From: Streptomyces sp. TRM68416
GTDB lineage: Bacteria > Actinomycetota > Actinomycetes > Streptomycetales > Streptomycetaceae
Direction: 5' to 3'
Length of the DNA: 58,074 nt
NCBI RefSeq assembly: GCF_014596915.1
Contig: NZ_JACVWU010000040.1
Coordinates: 1-58,074, forward strand
Under the pieces are notes generated by a model, which ran no database searches, had not been told where the DNA came from, and was given only the letters and a program-made list of their open reading frames with translations. This document shows positions 25,137 through 32,070 of this stretch, one piece after another. A program made the translations under genes and the position numbers. Position 1 is the first letter of the stretch. Each line of letters opens with the position of its first letter.

Positions 25137-27377
25137 TTACCTCCGGGAGAGTCCGTTGTACTTCTCGAAGAGCTGGTAGAGCGCCATGCGCTTGCCGGCG
25201 TGCTCCTCCGCCTCGTCGCCCCAGCCCTGGTAGCGGCGCAGGACCTGGAAGATCTCGGACTGGTTGTAGTCCAGGCTCATGGGGCGCAGCGTGGACTCGC
25301 CGTCGGGCGGGTTCTGGCCGCCGGCCTTGCCGGAGGCGTCCCACAGGTGGATCAGGGCGACGGTCCGGACCGAGTGCGCGTTGTCCTGGTTGACCTTCTG
25401 CCACATCGTCCAGATGTCGGCGTCCTTGGCCGGGTCGAGGACGGTGCCCGAGACCAGGCCGGCCTGGATGCAGTGGTTCCAGGCCCGGATGCCCACCTCG
25501 CCGCTGATCTGCGCGATGCCGGTGGAGGAGTCGCGCTTGGGGACCACCCCGCCCCCGACTCCGGTGTGGTAGTAGGTGACGGCGGCGTCCACAGTGAGGT
25601 CGACCACGTCGTAGTGGCGCATCTCCCAGTAGGCCGAGGTCTGGATCAGCGCCTTGCGCATGTTGTATCTGTTCGACAGCTGCGTGACCAGGGTGTCGTG
25701 CGCCATGATCGTCTCAAGGCACTCGGTGTGCGTGAAGATACGGCTGGCGTCGGAGTCCGGGAACCCGATCTGTTCCATGTACGTGCTGACGTCGGAAGTC
25801 AGCGCCGTGTAGTAGGACGTGAAGTCGAACGCGGTGTCCGGGTCGTTGTCCAGGAACGACGGGTTGAACGAACCCTCGCCGATGTCGCGGCCCGAGGCGA
25901 TGTTGTGGTCGACCTCGATGGCGCCGTCGCCCGTGCCCAGCCACCGGGTGACGATCTGGTCGTAGGCCCAGTTGGCGGGGAGCGGGTAGCCGTAGTTGCC
26001 GGAGAAGCCGCTGGACATGTCCGAGACGAAGCTGGCCGTGGCGTGGCCCGCCTCGGACGCCCGGATGCACACGTTGCGCGGCCCGTAGACGCCGATCCGG
26101 TAGGGGTTGCCGGACATGGCCATGGCGTCCTCGACACCCTTGAAGTACGGCAGGATGTTGTTGGTGACCTCGTAGTCATAGGCGTCGAAGTCGACCGCGA
26201 AGAAGATGCGGGCGCCGTTCTTGAAGCCGTGGCGCTGGGCTGCGGCGATGGCGGCGAGTCCGTCCGCGCTGCCGGAGGGATAGCTGAAGCCCTTGGCGTC
26301 CCGGCCGTAGGTCTGCCAGATCGGGAAGCAGCGCAGGCCGTTCTCGGCGATGGTCTGCAACTCGCCGGCCTGGATCTCCTTCTCGTAGGGCCGGCCTCCG
26401 GTCGGGTTGATCAGATAGCGGCCGATGTACTTCACACCCTCGGCCTTGAGGGTCGCCGCGCGGGCCGCGGTGATCTTCGTGACGCCGTCGCAGGCCTCGC
26501 CCCGGCGGTTCTGGTCGCCGTACGAGACCAGCAGTGAGGCCCAGGTGGAGAAGTCGCCCCTGCCGGTGACCGGTAGCTTCACGAACGACTGGAACGCGGC
26601 CGTCTCACTGGCGACCGTGCTGTTGAAGACCGAGGTGAACGGGGTGGCCGAGCGCCCGTTGAGGATCAGCGCCGCGCTGAACAGCTGCGGCCAGGTGCCC
26701 GCCGACCCCTCGGAGAGGGTGTGGTCGGCCAGGCCCGCCTTGGTGCCCGGGCCGAAGTTGCCGTTGGCGACGCCGTCGGCCATGCCGAGCTCGTACTGGA
26801 TGGCGTACAGCATGGACGAGGCCACGGTCCGGGAGTGGTGCCCGTCGCACGGCACGATGAAAAAGTCCGCGCGGCCTATGTAACGGCTGTTCAGCCACTG
26901 CTGGATTTCCCGGATCTTCGTGCTTCCGCTGCCCACCACGACATACGGGTCCATATTGAGCAGGCCCTTGAAGACCTTCGGGTAGAGGCTGTCCGGGTCC
27001 GAGAACGACGAAAGCACGCCCATGTCGCTCTTCAGTTTCCTGATCGAGGCGGCGACACGGTCGTTGTACTTGCCGTCGATCTCGCCGCCGTCGTACCCCT
27101 TGCAGTACAGCGCGGACTGGATGATACGGGCGAAATTGGCCGACGGAACGGTCCCGTCGTTCAGCACCGGATACTTCGATTTCAGCGTGTTGAGCGTGGT
27201 CGGCCCGAAGTTGTTGGAGAGCGAGCTGATTCCGAGTTCCAGCTGCAGGGCGCGGGTGAGCGCGTACATCACGGTCCAGCTCGTCTGGCCGTTCTCCTCC
27301 AGCCGGTCGATCCCGAGCATGTTGGGATACGTCGTATTGATGAACCGCTGGGCGCGGAGCACCATCTCGTCGGCCAT
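25137..27377 (-). CDS. YbfG-like protein: peptidoglycan-binding repeats, DUF1906 domain, lytic-like C-terminus
   Basis: 746 aa from the ATG at 27377. The open frame reaches 27608, but that part covers the promoter motifs. Two related N-terminal modules (about 1-145 and 146-290) share LQLELGISSLSNNFGPTTL and IQYELGMADGVANGNFGPGT, typical of peptidoglycan-binding repeats. Residues 295-500 form a DUF1906 (Rv2525c-like, GH25-related barrel) domain: CDGVTKITAARAATLK, VKYIGRYLINP, IFFAVDFDAYDYE and IGVYGPRNVC. The C-terminal 240 residues include RDSSTGIAQISGEVGIRAW, reminiscent of lytic transglycosylase motifs. Length and order resemble B. subtilis YbfG. There is no signal peptide, so export is by an unknown route or it acts inside. 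First gene of a three-gene operon. Confidence 0.82.
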   Translation of the reverse strand: MADEMVLRAQRFINTTYPNMLGIDRLEENGQTSWTVMYALTRALQLELGISSLSNNFGPTTLNTLKSKYPVLNDGTVPSANFARIIQSALYCKGYDGGEIDGKYNDRVAASIRKLKSDMGVLSSFSDPDSLYPKVFKGLLNMDPYVVVGSGSTKIREIQQWLNSRYIGRADFFIVPCDGHHSRTVASSMLYAIQYELGMADGVANGNFGPGTKAGLADHTLSEGSAGTWPQLFSAALILNGRSATPFTSVFNSTVASETAAFQSFVKLPVTGRGDFSTWASLLVSYGDQNRRGEACDGVTKITAARAATLKAEGVKYIGRYLINPTGGRPYEKEIQAGELQTIAENGLRCFPIWQTYGRDAKGFSYPSGSADGLAAIAAAQRHGFKNGARIFFAVDFDAYDYEVTNNILPYFKGVEDAMAMSGNPYRIGVYGPRNVCIRASEAGHATASFVSDMSSGFSGNYGYPLPANWAYDQIVTRWLGTGDGAIEVDHNIASGRDIGEGSFNPSFLDNDPDTAFDFTSYYTALTSDVSTYMEQIGFPDSDASRIFTHTECLETIMAHDTLVTQLSNRYNMRKALIQTSAYWEMRHYDVVDLTVDAAVTYYHTGVGGGVVPKRDSSTGIAQISGEVGIRAWNHCIQAGLVSGTVLDPAKDADIWTMWQKVNQDNAHSVRTVALIHLWDASGKAGGQNPPDGESTLRPMSLDYNQSEIFQVLRRYQGWGDEAEEHAGKRMALYQLFEKYNGLSRR

Positions 27378-27466
27378 GCCGAAGCTCGCTTTCGCTGGAG
27401 GGAAACGCAGGGCGGCTGCTGATTCTTTGTCAGCCGGGGCGGGCGGTGGAAGGGGTGAAAGGTTTC

Positions 27467-27482
27467 TGGCGCAATCACGCCA
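27467..27482. promoter_or_regulatory. Cassette operator copy 1
   Basis: TGGCGCAATCACGCCA, a 16-bp imperfect palindrome (TGGCG...CGCCA arms; extended to CTGGCG/CGCCAG). It lies 90 bp upstream of the DUF1906 ATG. It matches copies at 27511 and 29507 with consensus TGGCGYAATSRCGCCA. Confidence 0.75.
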
Positions 27483-27510
27483 GAGGGACCGCGACTTGGG
27501 CCGGGCGGAA

Positions 27511-27526
27511 TGGCGTAATGGCGCCA
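27511..27526. promoter_or_regulatory. Cassette operator copy 2
   Basis: TGGCGTAATGGCGCCA. Its centre is exactly 44 bp from copy 1, about four helical turns, so both lie on one DNA face. It is 65 bp upstream of the first crystallin-like gene and can serve the plus-strand promoter. Confidence 0.75.
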
Positions 27527-27591
27527 GAGTCATTGGAAGTCCCATCCCGCGGTGCCACGATCTACGCTCGCCGATCCCCGAGGAGATGGAT

Positions 27592-28050
27592 ATGCGCACG
27601 CTTGCCAAGGCCCTGACGGTGGCCTCTGCCGCCGGACTGCTGATGTTCTCGGGAGCGCCCGCGAACGCGTCGACGCCCCAGGACGAGGAGAACTACTGGC
27701 TGGGCTGCCAGTCGTACAACACCTTCAAGTTCCGCCTGTACTACAACTCCAACAACAAGGGCGCATACCGCGATTTCGGTTACGCGGTCGGCAATTTCGG
27801 AGCCGTCGAGATCTACGGCTCCGGCACGGTCGCCTACAAGTTCTGCAACACCGGTGCCGCCGGATCGGGTCAGGGTGTGAAGAACAACGCCGCCTCGGCG
27901 CGCAACCTGCACACGTCGTACGGCGCTTGCGTCTACTACAACAGCTGGTTCAACGGCGCCAAGGACAGCCTGCCGCCCGCCACTCCGCTGCCGACGTCCA
28001 AGAACCTGGTGAACACCTACAACGACAACGCCTCCTTCCAGTGGTGCTGA
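27592..28050 (+). CDS. Secreted beta/gamma-crystallin-like protein, copy 1
   Basis: 152 aa from the ATG at 27592, 6 nt after AGGAG. Sec signal peptide to about residue 26 (ANAS). The mature part has two Greek-key-like stretches, RLYYNSNNKGAYRDFGY and CVYYNSWFNGAKDSL, each followed by a SFQW- or NF-type strand, as in beta/gamma-crystallin and Streptomyces peptidase-inhibitor-I36-like proteins. Four Cys (39, 85, 113, 152) could give two disulfides. The function is unknown; ligand or calcium binding is possible. It is divergent from the DUF1906 gene and followed 28 bp later by a paralogue. Confidence 0.75.
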   Translation: MRTLAKALTVASAAGLLMFSGAPANASTPQDEENYWLGCQSYNTFKFRLYYNSNNKGAYRDFGYAVGNFGAVEIYGSGTVAYKFCNTGAAGSGQGVKNNAASARNLHTSYGACVYYNSWFNGAKDSLPPATPLPTSKNLVNTYNDNASFQWC

Positions 28051-28078
28051 GCGGGATACTCAGCTGAAAGGGATGTTC

Positions 28079-28534
28079 ATGCGTACCTTCACCAAGGCTC
28101 TTGTCGCTGCTTCCGCCGCCGGGCTGCTGACGTTCTCGGGGGCGTCGGCGTACGCCTCGGACCAGACGGACTTCGACAACTACTGGCTGAGCTGCCAGTC
28201 GGGCAACAACTTCAAGTTCAAGCTGTACTACAACTCCAACAACAAGGGCGCATACGCCGATTTCGGCTACGCGGTCGGCAACTTCGACTCGGTGTACACC
28301 GGTCAGGGATACAAGCCCATGAAGTTCTGCAACACCGGGGCCGCCGGCTCTTTGCAGAACGTGAAGAACAATGCCGCCTCGGCCCACAACGCGCATACCT
28401 CGTACGGCGCTTGTGTCTACTACAACAGCTGGTTCAACGGGGCCAAGGACAGCCTCCCGCCGGCCACTCCGGTGCCGACGTCCAAGAACCTGGTGAACAC
28501 CTACAACGACAACGCCTCCTTCCAGTGGTGCTGA
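28079..28534 (+). CDS. Secreted beta/gamma-crystallin-like protein, copy 2
   Basis: 151 aa, tandem paralogue of the preceding gene (start at the ATG 28079 after AAAGGG). Signal peptide with cleavage near SAYAS. Cysteines are conserved at 39, 84, 112 and 151. The last 46 residues differ from copy 1 at one position (Val for Leu in ATPVPTS), and the last 50 or so bases are identical. The first half has diverged, especially around 70-82, where copy 1 has an extra residue. The contrast suggests recent duplication with gene conversion at the 3' end. Confidence 0.75.
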   Translation: MRTFTKALVAASAAGLLTFSGASAYASDQTDFDNYWLSCQSGNNFKFKLYYNSNNKGAYADFGYAVGNFDSVYTGQGYKPMKFCNTGAAGSLQNVKNNAASAHNAHTSYGACVYYNSWFNGAKDSLPPATPVPTSKNLVNTYNDNASFQWC

Positions 28535-28536
28535 GA

Positions 28537-29484
28537 ATGACGCGGGCCGGGTGCGCGCCCCGCCGGGTGCGCTTCTGGCTGGCCTTCGCGGTGGCCCTGC
28601 CTCTGGTGGCGGGGTGTGGGGGGCGGGACGCGGGTGCGGGTGCGGGTGCGGATAGGGGTACGGGTGCGGGGGATGTGTCGGCTGCGGGCCGGGCCGTCGA
28701 TTCCGCGAACCCGGCCGGGTGGGTGCTCCCGCTTCAGGCTTACCTGCCGGACGGGGACCAGGAGGACCTGCTCTTCGACGGCGTCGAGCAGGCGAAGTCG
28801 GCGTGCATGAAGAGGTACGGCTTCGACTACCGGCCCGCCGAGCCGCTTCCGAAGATCGGCCCGAAGACGCTCACCGACCTGCGGTACGGCATTCACGACC
28901 GGGACGTCGCCGCTACGTACGGGTACAAGCCCGCCGGTGACATGAGCGCCTACCAGCGGGAGGTGCGGCGGCTGATGGAGGCGTCCGTGCTCGGCCCCGA
29001 GGAGGAGGCGGCCATGACCGGGCAGCAGGCCGGGGCGGTCGCCGGGTCGGTCGCCGGTGAGAAGCTGCCCGAGGGCGGCTGCGGCGGCGAGGCCCACCGC
29101 CGGGTCCACGGCTCGGCGACACCTGTGTCGACCCTCGCCACGGATCTGAGCAACGAGGCGTACACCAAGGCGCAGCGGACCGAGCCGGTGCGGAAGGTCT
29201 TCCGGTCCTGGGCGGCGTGCATGGCCGACAGCGGCTACACCTACGACGAGCCGATGGACGCCCCGAGCGATCCCGCCTTCGCCCAGCCGACGGTCACCGC
29301 GGAGGAGATCGCCACCGCGCTGGCCGACCTGAAGTGCCGGGACACGCACAAGGTGGCCGAGATCTGGTTCGAGGAGGAGTCCCGGATTCAGGAGCAACTG
29401 GCCGACAAGCACGCCCAGGAGCTCAAGGAGGCGGGCCGGGCGCTGAAGAAGGCCGTGCAAGCGGCGGATGCGCTGCGGCGGTGA
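28537..29484 (+). CDS. Putative lipoprotein, third gene of the plus-strand operon
   Basis: 315 aa from the ATG at 28537, only 2 bp after the upstream stop, so translation is probably coupled. N-terminal lipoprotein signal with lipobox VAGC (Cys27), then a Gly/Ala-rich tether. The mature part has conserved Cys in SACMKRYGFDY, EGGCGGEAHRR, SWAACMADSGYTY and ADLKCRD. A charged coiled-coil-like C terminus follows (ESRIQEQLADKHAQELKEAG). I recall many Streptomyces lipoproteins with CMxxYGF but no function. Likely a surface partner of the crystallin-like proteins. Confidence 0.75.
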   Translation: MTRAGCAPRRVRFWLAFAVALPLVAGCGGRDAGAGAGADRGTGAGDVSAAGRAVDSANPAGWVLPLQAYLPDGDQEDLLFDGVEQAKSACMKRYGFDYRPAEPLPKIGPKTLTDLRYGIHDRDVAATYGYKPAGDMSAYQREVRRLMEASVLGPEEEAAMTGQQAGAVAGSVAGEKLPEGGCGGEAHRRVHGSATPVSTLATDLSNEAYTKAQRTEPVRKVFRSWAACMADSGYTYDEPMDAPSDPAFAQPTVTAEEIATALADLKCRDTHKVAEIWFEEESRIQEQLADKHAQELKEAGRALKKAVQAADALRR

Positions 29485-29506
29485 CCGGTTGGCTCCCGCT
29501 GGGATT

Positions 29507-29522
29507 TGGCGTAATCACGCCA
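29507..29522. promoter_or_regulatory. Cassette operator copy 3
   Basis: TGGCGTAATCACGCCA, one base different from copy 1 and two from copy 2. It lies 22 bp after the lipoprotein stop and about 90 bp upstream of the stand-alone HTH gene, in the same relation to its start as copy 1 is to DUF1906. Confidence 0.78.
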
Positions 29523-29587
29523 GCCGGGTGTCGGGTGTTGTGAGTACTTTGGGTGATTGTTTGATGGAGCGGCGGGGAAGGCGAGTG

Positions 29588-29603
29588 CTTAGGGTGACCT
29601 AAG
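29588..29603. promoter_or_regulatory. Inverted repeat before the HTH gene
   Basis: CTTAGG-GTGA-CCTAAG, a perfect 6-bp inverted repeat 8 bp upstream of the GTG at 29612. It may be a short leader hairpin or a second regulator site. It resembles half of an iron box but has the wrong spacing. Confidence 0.4.
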
Positions 29604-29611
29604 AGGTAGTT

Positions 29612-29911
29612 GTGGTTCCGCTCTGTGGGGGGATTGTTACCTTGAGTGCTTCTGTGAGGCCTGGCCAGCTAGATCAGACGGACCTGACGATCGTCCGCAT
29701 GCTGCACCGGGGGCTCGGTGACGCCGCGATCGGCCGCAGGCTGGGCATCGGGCATCGCACGGTCCAGCGGCGGGTGCACCGGCTGATGGAACGCTGGAGC
29801 GCTCCGGGGCGGGTGGCGTTGGGGGCCCGTGCGCAGGAACTCGGGCTGCTCGGCGAGGGGCGGGTCGGTGATCCCGCCTTCGCGGAGGAGCGGCTGGCCG
29901 AGTCGGCCTGA
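29612..29911 (+). CDS. Stand-alone LuxR/NarL-type HTH regulator
   Basis: 99 aa from the GTG at 29612 (AGAGG 5 nt upstream) or 89 aa from the TTG at 29642. The protein is little more than the four-helix LuxR-type DNA-binding domain: DQTDLTIVRMLHRGLGDAAI, GRRLGIGHRTVQRRVHRLME, then a short Ala/Glu-rich tail. There is no receiver or sensor domain, so its signal is unknown; activity may follow from its amount or a partner. The third copy of the cassette operator lies in its promoter, so it is the best candidate for the protein that reads these sites, including its own. Confidence 0.8.
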   Translation: MVPLCGGIVTLSASVRPGQLDQTDLTIVRMLHRGLGDAAIGRRLGIGHRTVQRRVHRLMERWSAPGRVALGARAQELGLLGEGRVGDPAFAEERLAESA

Positions 29912-29923
29912 AGCGGTGGGGCA

Positions 29924-29961
29924 CCGGGAGCGCGTTCGTGGCGCACTCCCGACGCTCCCGG
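29924..29961. terminator. Hairpin between HTH gene and acyl-CoA dehydrogenase
   Basis: CCGGGAGCG pairs with CGCTCCCGG around a 20-nt loop that can itself pair (GGGAG with CTCCC as an alternative). It lies between convergent stops, 13 bp after the HTH gene and 8 bp from the dehydrogenase stop. Confidence 0.6.
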
Positions 29962-29968
29962 CCCGTCG

Positions 29969-31135
29969 TCAGGACGCGGTCGGCAGGCCCAACTCCCGTG
30001 CGATGAGCATCCGTTGCACCTCGCTCGTGCCCTCCCCGATCTCCAGGATCTTGGAGTCGCGCCACATTCGGGCCACCGGGTACTCGTTCATGAAGCCGTA
30101 GCCGCCGTGGATCTGTGTCGCGTCGCGGGCGTTGTCCACGGCGATCGTGGAGGAGTACAGCTTGGCGAGGGCCGCCTCCTTCTTGAACGGCTCCCCGGCC
30201 ACGAGTCGGTAGGCGGCGTCGCGCCAGGTCAGACGGGCCGTGTGGGCGCGCATCTCCATGTCGGCCAGCTTGAACTGGATGGCCTGGTTGGCGCCGATCG
30301 GCCGGCCGAAGGCGTGCCGCTCCCGGGCGTACTTCACCGACTCGTCGACGCAGCCCTGGGCAAGTCCCGTCGCCAGCGCGGCGATCGCGATCCGGCCCTC
30401 GTCCAGGATGCGCAGGAACTGGGCGTAGCCGCGGCCCGCCTCGCCCAGCAGGTTGGCCGCCGGGACACGGACGTCGGAGAAGGACAGCTCACGCGTGTCG
30501 GAGGCGTTCCAGCCGACCTTGGAGTAGGCGGGCGCGACCGTGAAGCCCGGGGTGCCCGACGGCACGATGATCGAGGAGATGAGGGGCTTGCCGTCGGGCT
30601 TGCGACCCGTCACGGCCGTGACCGTCACCAGGCCCGTGATGTCCGTACCGGAGTTGGTGATGAAGCACTTCGTGCCGTTGATCACCCATTCGTCCGTCTC
30701 CGGGTCCAGGCGGGCCGTCGTGCGTGTCGCGCCCGCGTCGGAGCCGCCGTCCGGCTCCGTCAGCCCGAACGCGCCGAGCATCTCGCCCGAGCACAGGCGG
30801 GGCAGCCACTGACGCTTCTGCTCCTCGGTGCCGAAGAGGTGGATCGGCATCGCGCCCAGCGAGACACCCGCCTCCAGCGTGATGGCCACCGAGGAGTCGA
30901 CGCGGGCCAGTTCCTCCAGCGCCACGCCCAGCGCCAGATAGTCGCCGCCCATACCGCCGTACTCCTCGGGGAACGGCAGCCCGAACAGGCCCATGCGGCC
31001 CATCTCCCGCACGATCTCGTACGGGAACTCGTGCCGCTCGTAGAAGTCGCCGATCTTGGGGGCCACGACGTCGTGAGCGAACGCCTCCACCGTGCGGCGC
31101 AGTTCTTCGAGCTCCGGGGAGAGCTTGTGGTTCAT
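29969..31135 (-). CDS. Isovaleryl-CoA-dehydrogenase-like acyl-CoA dehydrogenase
   Basis: 388-aa flavin acyl-CoA dehydrogenase, from the ATG at 31135 with AAGGAG 8 nt upstream; the longer open frame runs over the lyase gene. Family signatures: FGLTEPDGGSDAGATRT for the FAD/substrate loop, CFITNSG, and the C-terminal QIHGGYGFMNEYPVARMWRD. Position at the end of the operon after methylcrotonyl-type carboxylase and HMG-CoA lyase supports oxidation of isovaleryl-CoA in leucine breakdown, with short branched acyl-CoAs as alternatives. S. coelicolor AcdH (SCO2779, from memory) is the counterpart. Confidence 0.9.
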   Translation of the reverse strand: MNHKLSPELEELRRTVEAFAHDVVAPKIGDFYERHEFPYEIVREMGRMGLFGLPFPEEYGGMGGDYLALGVALEELARVDSSVAITLEAGVSLGAMPIHLFGTEEQKRQWLPRLCSGEMLGAFGLTEPDGGSDAGATRTTARLDPETDEWVINGTKCFITNSGTDITGLVTVTAVTGRKPDGKPLISSIIVPSGTPGFTVAPAYSKVGWNASDTRELSFSDVRVPAANLLGEAGRGYAQFLRILDEGRIAIAALATGLAQGCVDESVKYARERHAFGRPIGANQAIQFKLADMEMRAHTARLTWRDAAYRLVAGEPFKKEAALAKLYSSTIAVDNARDATQIHGGYGFMNEYPVARMWRDSKILEIGEGTSEVQRMLIARELGLPTAS

Positions 31136-31140
31136 CGGGG

Positions 31141-32070
31141 TCACTCCTTGTGGGAGAGGGCTCGTACGGTGCGGGACGGGCTCGGTCGGCCCAGGTGTCC
31201 GGCCATCCACGCGCTGGTGGCGACGAGGCGGCCGAGGTCGACTCCGGTCTCGATGCCGAGGCCGTGCAGCATCCAGACCAGGTCTTCGGTGGCGAGGTTT
31301 CCGGTGGCGGACTTCGCGTACGGGCAGCCGCCGAGGCCGCCCGCGGAGGCGTCGACGGTGGTGACGCCGTGGCGCAGGGCCGCCAGGGTGTTGGCGAGGG
31401 CCTGGCCGTAGGTGTCGTGGAAGTGCACGCCCAGCCGGTCGGTGGGCACCCCACGGTCGTTCAGGGCCGTCAGCAGCGCGGTCACATGGCCCGGGGTCGC
31501 GACCCCGATGGTGTCGCCGAGGCTCAGCTCGTCGCAGCCCAGCGCGAGCAGTTCGGCGCAGACCCGGACCACCTGGTCCAGGGGGACCGGGCCCTCCCAG
31601 GGGTCGCCGAAGCACATCGACAGATAGCCGCGCACGTGCACGCCCTCGGCCTTCGCCCGCGTCACCACCGGGGCGAACATCGCCAGCGCCTCGTCGACCG
31701 TGCGGTTGAGGTTGGCCTTGGCGAAGGACTCCGTGGCGCTGGCGAAGACGGCGACGCGGCGGGCGCCGAGGGCCAGGGCGCGGTCCAGGCCGCGGTCGTT
31801 GGGCACGAGCACCGGGAGGGCCGCGTCCAGGTCGGCGACCTGCGGGAACAGCTGTTCCGCGTCGGCGAGTTGAGGCACCCACTTGGGGTGGACGAAGCTC
31901 GTGGCCTCGATCGTGGTCAGGCCCGCGTCGGCCAGCCGGCGGATGAACTCCGCCTTGACCTCCGTAGGAACAGTGCTCTTCTCGTTCTGCAGGCCGTCGC
32001 GGGCGCCCACTTCGTGGATCCGGACGCGCGCGGGTAGGTCCGGGGCCGGTACGACCATGGGGAGCGTCAT
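31141..32070 (-). CDS. Hydroxymethylglutaryl-CoA lyase
   Basis: 309 aa, DRE-TIM metallolyase. It cleaves HMG-CoA to acetoacetate and acetyl-CoA, the last step of leucine degradation. Signatures: EVGARDGLQNEK near residue 20 (the metal-binding motif of the family), SFVHPKWVPQLAD, LGDTIGVATP, HFHDTYGQALAN for the two metal histidines, and GGLGGCPYAKSATGN with the flexible-loop cysteine. The start ATG at 32070 overlaps the carboxylase stop by 4 bp. A gap of 5 bp separates it from the dehydrogenase, so all four genes are one operon. Confidence 0.94.
   Translation of the reverse strand: MTLPMVVPAPDLPARVRIHEVGARDGLQNEKSTVPTEVKAEFIRRLADAGLTTIEATSFVHPKWVPQLADAEQLFPQVADLDAALPVLVPNDRGLDRALALGARRVAVFASATESFAKANLNRTVDEALAMFAPVVTRAKAEGVHVRGYLSMCFGDPWEGPVPLDQVVRVCAELLALGCDELSLGDTIGVATPGHVTALLTALNDRGVPTDRLGVHFHDTYGQALANTLAALRHGVTTVDASAGGLGGCPYAKSATGNLATEDLVWMLHGLGIETGVDLGRLVATSAWMAGHLGRPSPSRTVRALSHKE

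Noticed and set aside
29588..29603. CTTAGGGTGACCTAAG as an iron box.
   Set aside because: Arms resemble TTAGG/CCTAA, but the spacing is 4 instead of 9 bases and the central TTA/TAA parts are missing.
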